In this document: piece after piece, positions 7,831 through 14,185 of the stretch
Numbering within the stretch: position 1 is the stretch's first letter
Layout: each line of letters opens with the position of its first letter
Source of the DNA: Massilia sp.
GTDB taxonomy: Bacteria; Pseudomonadota; Gammaproteobacteria; Burkholderiales; Burkholderiaceae_D
Assembly: GCA_025359245.1 (NCBI GenBank)
Contig: JANYGW010000107.1
Span: 1 to 34,077, forward strand
Direction of reading: 5' to 3'
DNA length: 34,077 nt
Made by a program: the position numbers and the translations under genes
Notes under the pieces: model-generated
Seen by the model: only the letters and a program-made list of their open reading frames with translations
Database searches by the model: none
What the model was told of the DNA's origin: nothing

Positions 7831-8448
7831 ATGAACAGTGGCATGCGGGTTGTGACGAACGCCCTGGCGCTTGCAGTTTTGCTGAGCAGTGCCGGCTGTC
7901 GGGCAGAAATGTCGGAGGCGCGGCGCAACCATGTGCTGGCGGGCGACCATGGCTGGATCGACCTGACGCTGAAGTCCGCGCCAAAGTCGGCCGCTTATGA
8001 TCCAAAGAAGAATTGCACCGTCTGGTTTAATTCCAACGGCGAAACGCAGTACAGCGAATCGGCCGACCTGGAGCACGCGGCGAATAGCGAGAACCCGTTC
8101 GGCTACCGGATCGTGGCGCCAATCGGCAAAACGCAGGCCGAGCTGACGCTCAGCAATTGCATTGCCAAGCCGCTCGTGGTCAAGCTGCCGTTCGACCTGG
8201 CCAAGGACCACCTGGTGCGGCTGGCCTTCGACGGCACCGCGCTGGTCCTGGAAAGTTCAACGCCATACGAGCCGACCTCGCTCGAATGGGTGCGCGCCGA
8301 AATGCTCAAGCTCCAGTCCAATAACGCATCGTCCGACGAGGCTGTCGCGCGCCTGACCAAGCTCGCCTTTGCCAGCCTCGGGCTCAATTTATTGGCCTTG
8401 CTGGTCTTCATCATCAGTCGGCGCCGCAGCCCGCAGCGCCAGGCCTGA
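7831..8448 (+). CDS. Unknown exported protein with C-terminal membrane anchor
   Basis: About 205 residues from ATG 7831, which has GAAAGG nine bases upstream; an in-frame ATG at 7810 overlaps the previous gene and is less likely. The N-terminus has a hydrophobic stretch ending in SSAGC, a weak lipobox (Cys23), so lipidation is possible but not certain. The middle part is likely beta-rich with no recognised motif. Near the C-terminus LAFASLGLNLLALLVFIIS followed by RRR is a clear transmembrane helix with a cytoplasmic positive tail. An exported domain held by a C-terminal helix is the simplest reading. I do not recognise the family. Last gene of the cluster. Confidence 0.65.
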   Translation: MNSGMRVVTNALALAVLLSSAGCRAEMSEARRNHVLAGDHGWIDLTLKSAPKSAAYDPKKNCTVWFNSNGETQYSESADLEHAANSENPFGYRIVAPIGKTQAELTLSNCIAKPLVVKLPFDLAKDHLVRLAFDGTALVLESSTPYEPTSLEWVRAEMLKLQSNNASSDEAVARLTKLAFASLGLNLLALLVFIISRRRSPQRQA

Positions 8449-8581
8449 ACGCGCACCAGAAACGCCTGGAACGGGCCGATTGGCGCCCGCTGCCGGTGCG
8501 TTTCCTCCCCTTGGTCGCGCCATTGTGGGGCTTGTTGTTCCGTTACCACAAGACAAGTAAGATAGGCAAGACATAACACAA

Positions 8582-8609
8582 TTGCCGACGTACACTAAAT
8601 CCATATATA
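8582..8609 (+). promoter_or_regulatory. Candidate promoter for the Sel1-repeat gene
   Basis: TTGCCG at 8582-8587 and TATATA at 8604-8609 with a 16-base spacer, in an AT-rich patch of an otherwise GC-rich region, about 40 bases before the ATG at 8651. The gap 8449-8650 holds no gene I can support. Confidence 0.45.
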
Positions 8610-8650
8610 TGCACGTATATGTATGAACGTCTACTTCAATCGGGGGCAAT

Positions 8651-9352
8651 ATGTCTAAGCGGGTGATGCGGTCAGTGTTGGTTGTTGCAAGTTTTCTTCT
8701 CGCTTCATCGGTGTATGCCCAGGTGGTGAGCGCCAAAACGCTGGCCGAATACCAGAAGCTGGCCAACGAAAATAACGCGGCGGCCCAGCTGAGTCTTGGC
8801 GGCTTCTATGAAAAGGGCAATGGCGTGCCGGCCGACCTGGTGCTCGCGCGCAGCTGGTACGGCAAGGCCGCCGCACAAGGCGAAGCGATGGCGCAGTTCA
8901 ACCTGGCGCTGTTCTTCATGATGGGCAAGGGCGGTCCGGCCGACAAGGCTGAAGCGTTCAAATGGATGACCATGTCGGCGGACCAGGGATTCATGGCGGC
9001 CCAGAACAACCTGGCCATCATGTATGACGAAGGCAATGGCGTGCCACGCAATGCGAAGCTGGCATTTGCCTGGTTCGAAAAAGCGGCGAACGCCGGCAGC
9101 GTGTCGGCGCAAGTGAATCTGGCGGGGATGTTGCGCACCGGTCGTGGCGTCGAGCGCGACTTCAACAAGTCGGCCGTCTGGTACCGCAAGGCGGCCGAAG
9201 CGGGTAGTACGAGCGCCGCCGACCGACTCAGCTATCTGTATTCGATCGGGCAGGGCGTGCCGAAAGACATGGCACTGTCCGAAAAATGGAAGATCATGGC
9301 GACAGCTGGGGCCCCTGCGACAACGGCGACCATCGCCAACAAGGCCGACTAG
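8651..9352 (+). CDS. Periplasmic Sel1-repeat protein
   Basis: 233 residues with a signal peptide (KRVMR, hydrophobic core, cleavage after SSVYA) and five Sel1-like repeats of about 36 residues from about 38 to 218. Each carries the AQxxLG...Y..G.GV..D...A..W..KAA..G pattern, for example AAAQLSLGGFYEKGNGV and AAQNNLAIMYDEGNGV. Sel1 repeats form an alpha-solenoid that binds proteins, often in signalling or envelope assembly. The partner is unknown. GGGGGC upstream of ATG 8651 serves as ribosome binding site. It stands alone between the MCE cluster and a convergent metal transporter. Confidence 0.85.
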   Translation: MSKRVMRSVLVVASFLLASSVYAQVVSAKTLAEYQKLANENNAAAQLSLGGFYEKGNGVPADLVLARSWYGKAAAQGEAMAQFNLALFFMMGKGGPADKAEAFKWMTMSADQGFMAAQNNLAIMYDEGNGVPRNAKLAFAWFEKAANAGSVSAQVNLAGMLRTGRGVERDFNKSAVWYRKAAEAGSTSAADRLSYLYSIGQGVPKDMALSEKWKIMATAGAPATTATIANKAD

Positions 9353-9359
9353 CCGGTCC

Positions 9360-9385
9360 GCGCCACGCCGGCAACGGTGTGGCGC
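9360..9385. terminator. Hairpin between convergent genes
   Basis: GCGCCAC (9360-9366) pairs with GTGGCGC (9379-9385). It lies between the stop of the Sel1 gene and the stop of the CDF gene, so it can act for both strands. The T-run is poor, so its strength is doubtful. Confidence 0.45.
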
Positions 9386-9399
9386 CCTGTTGTGCGCTG

Positions 9400-10323
9400 C
9401 TAGTCGTGCGCTTCCGGCTGCAAGGTCACATGGTCGATGCCATGCCGCTCCAGCAGCATCGCATTGACCGAGGCCAGCACCGCCGGCCACTCCGCCAGGC
9501 TGCCGATTTCCAGGTGGCCGATCAGGGCCGGCTGGCCCGGCGACATATCCCACACATGCAAGTCATGCACCGACAGCACGCCCGGCATGTGCGCCAGGTC
9601 TTCGCCCACTTTCAGGTAGTCGATCGCATGCGGCACGCCTTCCATCAATGAATGGTAGGACTCGCGCAGGATCGCGACGGTGGTCTTGAGGATCAGCAGC
9701 GACACCAGCACCGACAGCAGAGGGTCGATCTGCATCCAGCCGGTCAGGTAGATGACGGCGCCGGCGGCCAGCGCAGCGAGCGATCCGAGCAGGTCGCCCA
9801 TGACATTGATCAGCGCGGCGCGCGTGTTCAGGCTGCCCTGGTCGCGCGAGAGCAGCCAGGCCACGCCGAGGTTGATCATCAGGCCGGCGGCAGCCACGAT
9901 AAAGACGATTGCGCCTTGCACGTGACTGGGCGCGGTAAAACGCTGCACCGCTTCGTACAAGATCCATGCCACCACCGCCAGCATGGCCAGGCCGTTGACG
10001 AAAGCGGCCAGCGCCTCGGCGCGGCCGAAGCCGAACGAGTGGCGCGCCGACGGCGGGCGCTTGGCGATCAGTTGCGCCAGCAAGGCCAGGCCGAGCGAGG
10101 CGGCGTCGGTCACGACGTGGCCGGCGTCCGATATCAGCGCCAGCGAATTGGAGCTGACGCCGGCGATCACTTCAACGACGGCAAGGCAGAGCGTGAGCAC
10201 CAGCGCGAAGATCAGCGTGTTCTGGCTGCGTTCTTCGGCCACGTGCAAATGCTTGGCATCGCCCTCGTGGTGGGCATGTAAATGGGCGGAGGGGGAGGGT
10301 GGTATATTTGATGGCATGGGCAA
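9400..10323 (-). CDS. Cation diffusion facilitator metal exporter (ZitB/CzcD type)
   Basis: 307-residue CDF protein, a proton-coupled antiporter that exports Zn(II) or related metals from the cytoplasm. The His-rich N-terminus (HLHAHHE...HLH) is typical of ZitB/CzcD forms. About six transmembrane helices follow, from 35 to 205, then a cytoplasmic domain with HDLHVWDMSPGQPALIGHL. The TM2 site reads HVVTD (His69, Asp73). In TM5 the expected HxxxD reads NVMGD (Asn173, Asp177), where close relatives as I remember them have His; this may change metal choice. Start at ATG 10323; a second ATG two codons later is possible. Substrate Zn is inferred from the family only. Confidence 0.85.
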   Translation of the reverse strand: MPMPSNIPPSPSAHLHAHHEGDAKHLHVAEERSQNTLIFALVLTLCLAVVEVIAGVSSNSLALISDAGHVVTDAASLGLALLAQLIAKRPPSARHSFGFGRAEALAAFVNGLAMLAVVAWILYEAVQRFTAPSHVQGAIVFIVAAAGLMINLGVAWLLSRDQGSLNTRAALINVMGDLLGSLAALAAGAVIYLTGWMQIDPLLSVLVSLLILKTTVAILRESYHSLMEGVPHAIDYLKVGEDLAHMPGVLSVHDLHVWDMSPGQPALIGHLEIGSLAEWPAVLASVNAMLLERHGIDHVTLQPEAHD

Positions 10324-10369
10324 AGTGTAATAGATTTCTTGGTGCTAAAAGAAGGCGTAAAAAAAGCCC

Positions 10370-10398
10370 TTGTTTTTATCGGAACGCCTCTCTATAAT
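10370..10398 (+). promoter_or_regulatory. Near-consensus sigma-70 promoter of tRNA-Val/thrS
   Basis: TTGTTT at 10370-10375 and a perfect TATAAT at 10393-10398, 17 bases apart, with the tRNA 5' end 11 bases after the -10 box. No other clear promoter is seen before thrS, so it probably also feeds the thrS leader. Confidence 0.8.
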
Positions 10399-10408
10399 GC
10401 TGGTCTTC

Positions 10409-10485
10409 GGGCGGTTAGTTCAGCTGGTTAGAATACTTGGTCGACATCCAAGGGGTCGGGGATTCGAATTCCTCACCGCCCACCA
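10409..10485 (+). tRNA. tRNA-Val (anticodon GAC)
   Basis: 77-base cloverleaf with encoded CCA: acceptor GGGCGGT/ACCGCCC, D-stem GTTC/GAAT, anticodon stem CTTGG/CCAAG with loop TCGACAT (anticodon GAC at 10443-10445), five-base variable region, T-stem GGGGA/TCCTC, discriminator A. All stems pair apart from G-U at 10-25 and 50-64. Two universal features are off: position 33 is C instead of U, and the 53-61 pair is A-U instead of G-C. The D-arm and variable region look like bacterial tRNA-Asp. Position upstream of thrS is, from memory, usual in betaproteobacteria, and the promoter is strong, so I take it as functional. Confidence 0.9.
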
Positions 10486-10519
10486 GACAAGCAGTAAAAG
10501 TAAGAGTGAGAAAGGCATC

Positions 10520-10567
10520 ATGGTTATGACACCGCGAACTACGACGGAGTTGTTCCAGCGGCACTAG
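10520..10567 (+). CDS. Threonine-rich leader peptide of thrS
   Basis: 15-codon ORF MVMTPRTTTELFQRH, with GAAAGG just upstream (10510-10515); the ATG at 10526 gives better spacing. Four of the codons are Thr, three in a row (ACT ACG ACG, 10538-10546). It lies 34 bases after the tRNA and is followed by a terminator and thrS. The stop codon TAG (10565-10567) sits inside CTAGTCG, a segment complementary to the terminator's left arm. That is the arrangement of an amino-acid attenuator leader peptide, here sensing charged tRNA-Thr. Inferred from layout; no homologue is recalled. Confidence 0.65.
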   Translation: MVMTPRTTTELFQRH

Positions 10568-10612
10568 TCGAGGTGATTCCTTTTGCTCTACGAAAAAGAA
10601 AAACGCGGCTAG
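10564..10612 (+). promoter_or_regulatory. Candidate antiterminator pairing in the thrS leader
   Basis: CTAGTCG (10564-10570) can pair over 7 bp, with one G-U, with CGGCTAG (10606-10612). This uses part of the terminator's left arm and its loop, so it excludes the terminator. A ribosome stalled at the Thr codons leaves 10564-10570 free; one that reaches the stop codon covers it. Confidence 0.5.
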
Positions 10613-10626
10613 CCCGCGTTTTTTTT
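10601..10626 (+). terminator. Intrinsic terminator/attenuator before thrS
   Basis: AAACGCGG (10601-10608), loop CTAGC, CCGCGTTT (10614-10621), then more T up to 10626. A-rich sequence on the left lengthens the stem with A-U pairs. A second CCGCG followed by T's (10630-10639) could pair with the same left arm. It lies between the leader ORF and thrS, so unless it is relieved most transcripts should stop here. Confidence 0.8.
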
Positions 10627-10676
10627 CGTCCGCGTTTTTGTTTTAAACTAGTCAGTCTTATGTTCAGGAGAACAGC

Positions 10677-12584
10677 ATGGTTTCAGTCCGACTTCCCGAT
10701 GGTTCCGAGCGCCAGTTCGATGGTCCAGTCACCGTAGCCCAGGTTGCTGCCAGCATCGGCACCGGCCTGGCCAAGGCGGCCCTGGCCGGCAAGGTCGACG
10801 GCAAGGTGGTCGATACCTCCTTCCTGATCGAGCAGAACGCCGAACTGGCCATCATCACCGACAAGGATCCGGAAGGGCTGGACGTGATCCGCCACTCGAC
10901 CGCGCACTTGCTGGCGTACGCGGTCAAGGAGCTGTTCCCTGAAGCGCAAGTGACGATCGGCCCGGTGATCGAGAATGGCTTCTTCTACGATTTTTCGTAC
11001 AAGCGTCCGTTCACGCCGGAAGACCTGGTGGCGATCGAAAAGAAGATGAACGAGCTGGCCAAGAAAGATGAAAAAGTCACGCGCTCCGTGATGCCGCGCG
11101 ATGAGGCAGTGGCCTACTTCAAGTCGATCGGCGAAAACTACAAGGCCGAGATCATCGCCTCGATTCCGGCCGGCGAAGACGTGTCGCTGTATGCCGAAGG
11201 CGCGTTCACCGACTTGTGCCGCGGCCCGCACGTGCCGTCGATCGGCAAGCTCAAAGTGTTCAAGCTGATGAAGGTGGCCGGCGCGTACTGGCGCGGCGAC
11301 TCGAAGAACGAAATGCTGACCCGCATCTACGGCACGGCCTGGGCCAAGAAGGAAGACCAGGAGCTGTACCTGCACAACCTGGAAGAGGCGGAAAAGCGCG
11401 ACCACCGCAAGCTCGGCAAGCAGCTCGACTTCTTCCACTTCCAGGAAGAGGCGCCGGGCCTGGTGTTCTGGCATCCGAAGGGCTGGACCATCTGGCAGCA
11501 GGTGGAACAGTACATGCGCCACAAGTACCAGGTCAACGGCTACCAGGAAGTGAAGGCGCCGCAAATTCTCGATAGCAGCCTGTGGGGCAAGACCGGGCAC
11601 TGGGAGAACTACCGCGAGAACATGTTCGTCACCGAGTCGGAAAACCGTTCGTACGCGCTGAAGCCGATGAATTGCCCGGGCCACGTGCAAATCTTTAACA
11701 GCAATATGCGCAGCTACCGCGACCTGCCGCTGCGCTACGGCGAGTTTGGCCAGTGCCACCGCAACGAGCCGTCCGGCGCGCTGCACGGCATCATGCGCGT
11801 GCGCGGCTTCACGCAGGATGATGGCCACATCTTCTGCACCGATGAGCAGATCGAGCCGGAAGTGGTGGCCTTCCACACGCAGGCGATGGAGGTGTATGCC
11901 GATTTCCACTTCGAGAATATCGACGTCAAACTGGCGCTGCGTCCGGACAACCGGATTGGCACCGACGAAGTATGGGACAAGGCCGAGGAAGCCTTGCGCT
12001 CCGGCCTGCGCGCCTGTGGCGTGACATGGACCGAGCTGCCCGGCGAAGGCGCGTTCTACGGCCCGAAAATCGAATACCACCTGAAGGACAGCCTTGGCCG
12101 TCCATGGCAGGTCGGCACCATGCAGGTCGACTTCTTCATGCCGGAACGCTTGGGCGCCGAATACGTGGCGATGGATAATTCGCGCCAGGTGCCGGTCATG
12201 CTGCACCGTGCGATCGTCGGTTCGCTCGAGCGCTTCATCGGCATCCTGATCGAAAACTACGCCGGCGCCTTGCCGCTGTGGCTGGCGCCGGTGCAGGTGG
12301 CGGTGCTGAATATCTCGGATGCGCAGGCCGATTACGCCAAGGAAGTGACGGCGCGGCTGGGTAAATTGGGCTACCGCGTTCAAGCCGATTTGCGGAATGA
12401 GAAGATTACCTATAAAATACGCGAACATTCCGTCCAAAAACTGCCGTATATCCTTGTGATAGGCGACAAAGAGCGGGATGCCAACACTGTGGCCGTGCGC
12501 GCACGAGGCAATGTCGAATTGGGAACCATGTCCATCGATGCCCTCGTGGAACGTCTGAAACTCGAGATCGATTCCAAGGCTTGA
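10677..12584 (+). CDS. thrS: Threonine-tRNA ligase
   Basis: 635-residue class II synthetase that charges tRNA-Thr. Order: TGS domain (1-60), editing domain with HSTAH (His73, His77) and the DLCRGPH Cys/His pair near 180, catalytic core with motif 2 around [15 protein letters not shown], and motif 3 with SLERFIGIL, then an anticodon-binding domain (about 535-635). Catalytic zinc ligands are present: Cys in MNCPGHV, His in DDGHIFC and His in VMLHRAI. Normal length. ATG 10677 has AGGAG at 10666-10670. It follows the attenuator-like leader and is followed after 51 bases, with no terminator, by infC, so the two are probably co-transcribed. Confidence 0.97.
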   Translation: MVSVRLPDGSERQFDGPVTVAQVAASIGTGLAKAALAGKVDGKVVDTSFLIEQNAELAIITDKDPEGLDVIRHSTAHLLAYAVKELFPEAQVTIGPVIENGFFYDFSYKRPFTPEDLVAIEKKMNELAKKDEKVTRSVMPRDEAVAYFKSIGENYKAEIIASIPAGEDVSLYAEGAFTDLCRGPHVPSIGKLKVFKLMKVAGAYWRGDSKNEMLTRIYGTAWAKKEDQELYLHNLEEAEKRDHRKLGKQLDFFHFQEEAPGLVFWHPKGWTIWQQVEQYMRHKYQVNGYQEVKAPQILDSSLWGKTGHWENYRENMFVTESENRSYALKPMNCPGHVQIFNSNMRSYRDLPLRYGEFGQCHRNEPSGALHGIMRVRGFTQDDGHIFCTDEQIEPEVVAFHTQAMEVYADFHFENIDVKLALRPDNRIGTDEVWDKAEEALRSGLRACGVTWTELPGEGAFYGPKIEYHLKDSLGRPWQVGTMQVDFFMPERLGAEYVAMDNSRQVPVMLHRAIVGSLERFIGILIENYAGALPLWLAPVQVAVLNISDAQADYAKEVTARLGKLGYRVQADLRNEKITYKIREHSVQKLPYILVIGDKERDANTVAVRARGNVELGTMSIDALVERLKLEIDSKA

Positions 12585-12635
12585 CGAGGCAACTCGTCAG
12601 CGCGGCTTATTCATCAGACATTAAAAGGAAACAAC

Positions 12636-13157
12636 ATAGCTACTGACAAGTCACATCGCATCAATGGCGAAATCACCGCCCCCGAAATGCGTTTATCCGG
12701 GGTGGAAAACGAGCCGCTTGGCATTGTGAGCCTGGCTGAGGCTTTTCGTCTGGCCGAAGAAGCGAACGTCGACCTGGTGGAGATTGCGCCAACCGCGCAG
12801 CCACCGGTTTGCCGCTTGATGGACTACGGCAAATTCAAGTATTCGGAGCAGAAAAAGGCCCACGAAGCGAAATTGAAGCAGAAGATCATCCTCGTGAAGG
12901 AAGTCAAATTCCGTCCGGGTACCGATGATGGCGACTACAATATCAAGCTGCGTAACCTGATCAAGTTCCTCGACGAAGGTGACAAAACCAAGATTACGCT
13001 GCGTTTCCGCGGCCGTGAGATGGCCCACCAGGATATCGGATTCCGGATGCTCGAACGCCTGAAGGCAGACCTGGAGCCATACGGCCAGGTCGAGCAGTTC
13101 CCGAAGATGGAAGGTCGCCAGATGATCATGATACTGTCGCCGAAGAAAAAGAAGTAA
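12636..13157 (+). CDS. infC: Translation initiation factor IF-3
   Basis: 173 residues from the ATA codon at 12636 (initiator, then [19 protein letters not shown]). IF-3 binds the 30S subunit, checks the start codon and keeps the subunits apart. The N-domain runs to about residue 85 ([20 protein letters not shown]), then the Lys-rich linker and the C-domain ([20 protein letters not shown]...[22 protein letters not shown]). A start at the first ATG (12687) would cut off the conserved HRINGEI region. AAAAGGA at 12623-12629 is well placed for ATA. Rare AUU/AUA/AUC starts allow IF-3 to repress its own translation. Follows thrS in the usual order. Confidence 0.93.
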   Translation: MATDKSHRINGEITAPEMRLSGVENEPLGIVSLAEAFRLAEEANVDLVEIAPTAQPPVCRLMDYGKFKYSEQKKAHEAKLKQKIILVKEVKFRPGTDDGDYNIKLRNLIKFLDEGDKTKITLRFRGREMAHQDIGFRMLERLKADLEPYGQVEQFPKMEGRQMIMILSPKKKK

Positions 13158-13176
13158 AAGCGTATCATATTGACAG

Positions 13177-13285
13177 CGAGGGGTCAGACCCCGGTGTTTC
13201 AGTTAGGGGTCTGACCCCGATTTGCAGCCAGCGGCTCTAAATCGGGGTCAGGCCCCCAACGGAACCACCGGGGTCTGACCCCTCG
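13177..13285. repeat. Nested palindromic repeat with four GGGGTCWGACCCC units
   Basis: Four near-identical palindromic 13-mers are at 13180-13192, 13206-13218, 13244-13256 (one mismatch) and 13270-13282. The outer two are embedded in perfect 20-base inverted arms (13177-13196 and 13266-13285); the inner two in 18-base arms with one mismatch (13206-13223 and 13239-13256). The whole can fold into one nested stem. GGGGTC-GACCCC is a known dispersed palindrome in many proteobacteria. It lies just after infC and widens the infC-rpmI gap to 329 bases, which also holds a terminator, a promoter and a structured leader. Confidence 0.85.
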
Positions 13286-13290
13286 GCTTT

Positions 13291-13320
13291 GGCCCTTCAA
13301 GTAAGGGCAATGCAAGGGCC
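13291..13320 (+). other. Alternative stems before the infC/rpmI terminator
   Basis: GGCCCTT at 13291-13297 can pair with AAGGGC at 13303-13308 or with AAGGGCC at 13314-13320. The second pairing removes the left arm of the terminator that follows, so the region has the form of a terminator/antiterminator switch. Confidence 0.35.
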
Positions 13321-13346
13321 GATGGGTTTTCTCATCGGCCTTTGTC
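13314..13346 (+). terminator. Intrinsic terminator after infC
   Basis: GGCCGATG (13317-13324) pairs with CATCGGCC (13333-13340) over an eight-base loop, followed by TTTGTCATTT. It separates thrS-infC from rpmI-rplT. Confidence 0.75.
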
Positions 13347-13372
13347 ATTTCTACGAGGATTTGTGTTAAAAT
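13342..13372 (+). promoter_or_regulatory. Promoter of rpmI-rplT
   Basis: TTGTCA (13342-13347), and TAAAAT (13367-13372) preceded by TG in the extended -10 position. The spacer is long at 19 bases, which the extended -10 can compensate. The -35 box lies in the T-tail of the infC terminator. Confidence 0.6.
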
Positions 13373-13464
13373 CTTCGGCTTCGCTCCGCAAGGAACGAAG
13401 ACCAATGTGAAAGCAGGCATCTAAGCGCAGCGCGTTGCTGCCACCTGCAATCCTGCTACTGGAG

Positions 13465-13479
13465 CTGTCCCAAGGACAG
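13465..13479 (+). promoter_or_regulatory. Hairpin covering the rpmI ribosome binding site
   Basis: CTGTCC (13465-13470) and GGACAG (13474-13479) form a 6-bp stem with loop CAA. The AAGGA ribosome binding site (13472-13476) lies in the loop and right arm, so the stem would block initiation at ATG 13487. Repression of this operon by L20 on its leader is known in other bacteria; whether it binds here is inference. Confidence 0.45.
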
Positions 13480-13486
13480 AACTACT

Positions 13487-13684
13487 ATGCCTAAAATGAA
13501 GACCAAAAGCTCCGCGAAGAAGCGTTTTCGCGTGCGTCCAGGTGGAACCGTCAAAGCGGGTCACGCTTTCAAGCGCCACATCCTGACCAAGAAGACCACC
13601 AAGAGCAAGCGCCAGTTGCGCGGAATCACGAACGTCGACGCTGCGGATGTACGTTCCGTCATGCGTATGATGCCGTCTGCTTAA
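13487..13684 (+). CDS. rpmI: 50S ribosomal protein L35
   Basis: 65-residue basic protein, the usual L35 length: [20 protein letters not shown] start, then [18 protein letters not shown] and a C-terminal [10 protein letters not shown]35 is part of the large ribosomal subunit. ATG 13487 lies after a structured leader with the ribosome binding site in a hairpin. rplT follows after 27 bases with its own AAGGAG. The two genes appear to be transcribed from the promoter at 13342-13372. Confidence 0.97.
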   Translation: MPKMKTKSSAKKRFRVRPGGTVKAGHAFKRHILTKKTTKSKRQLRGITNVDAADVRSVMRMMPSA

Positions 13685-13711
13685 TCTCACCACTCAATTT
13701 AAGGAGTTACT

Positions 13712-14071
13712 ATGCCTAGAGTAAAACGTGGGGTTACAGCTCGTGCCCGTCATAAGAAAATTCTTGTTCAAGCTAAAGGCTACCGTGGTCGCCGCAGCAA
13801 GGTATACCGCGTTGCCAAGCAAGCAGTCATGCGCGCTGGCCAATACGCTTACCGCGATCGCCGCAACAAGAAGCGCGTCTTCCGCCGCCTGTGGATCGCC
13901 CGTATCAACGCCGCTGCACGTCAGCATGGCGTGACGTACAGCGTGTTCATGAACGGTCTGAAGAAAGCATCGATCGAACTGGACCGTAAAGTCCTGGCCG
14001 ATATGGCTGTGATGGACAAGCCGGCGTTCGCCGCGATTGTCGCCGCAGTAAAGGCAAAGATCGCTGCGTAA
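13712..14071 (+). CDS. rplT: 50S ribosomal protein L20
   Basis: 119 residues, full length. [18 protein letters not shown] at the N-terminus and the [21 protein letters not shown] segment are diagnostic. L20 binds 23S rRNA early in assembly and in some bacteria also represses its own operon at the rpmI leader. AAGGAG lies before ATG 13712. The gene is followed by two stem-loops, the second a clear intrinsic terminator at 14114-14146. Confidence 0.97.
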   Translation: MPRVKRGVTARARHKKILVQAKGYRGRRSKVYRVAKQAVMRAGQYAYRDRRNKKRVFRRLWIARINAAARQHGVTYSVFMNGLKKASIELDRKVLADMAVMDKPAFAAIVAAVKAKIAA

Positions 14072-14089
14072 GCATTGATCATTGTTAGC

Positions 14090-14105
14090 GCCGCCCCAGG
14101 GCGGC
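14090..14105 (+). other. Stem-loop downstream of rplT
   Basis: GCCGCC (14090-14095) and GGCGGC (14100-14105) with a four-base loop. No T-run follows, so it may stabilise the 3' end of the rpmI-rplT mRNA. Confidence 0.5.
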
Positions 14106-14113
14106 TCGAGAAG

Positions 14114-14146
14114 CGGGGCAGAGGTTCAAACCTGTGCCCCGTTTTT
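14114..14146 (+). terminator. Intrinsic terminator between rplT and pheS
   Basis: CGGGGCA (14114-14120) pairs with TGCCCCG (14135-14141), the inner GAGGTT/ACCT part can pair too, and TTTTT follows (14142-14146). I find no Phe-rich leader ORF in front of it, so it looks like a plain terminator rather than a pheST attenuator. Confidence 0.8.
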
Positions 14147-14175
14147 GATTGTGGCGCGTGTGCGCCATCTATTAA
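14145..14175 (+). promoter_or_regulatory. Possible pheST promoter with a palindrome in the spacer
   Basis: TTGATT (14145-14150) with TCTATT 17 bases or TATTAA 19 bases downstream. The spacer is filled by TGGCGC GTGT GCGCCA (14152-14167), a perfect 6-bp inverted repeat. It could be an operator or a further RNA stem. Confidence 0.35.
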
Positions 14176-14185
14176 CGGAATCCGC

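Noticed and set aside
10683-12437. Minus-strand open frame opposite thrS
   Set aside because: Shadow frame of a highly conserved gene; no family match or start signal.
13177-13285. CRISPR array from the repeated GGGGTC palindromes
   Set aside because: Copies alternate in orientation and are unevenly spaced, and there are no cas genes; this is a palindromic dispersed repeat.
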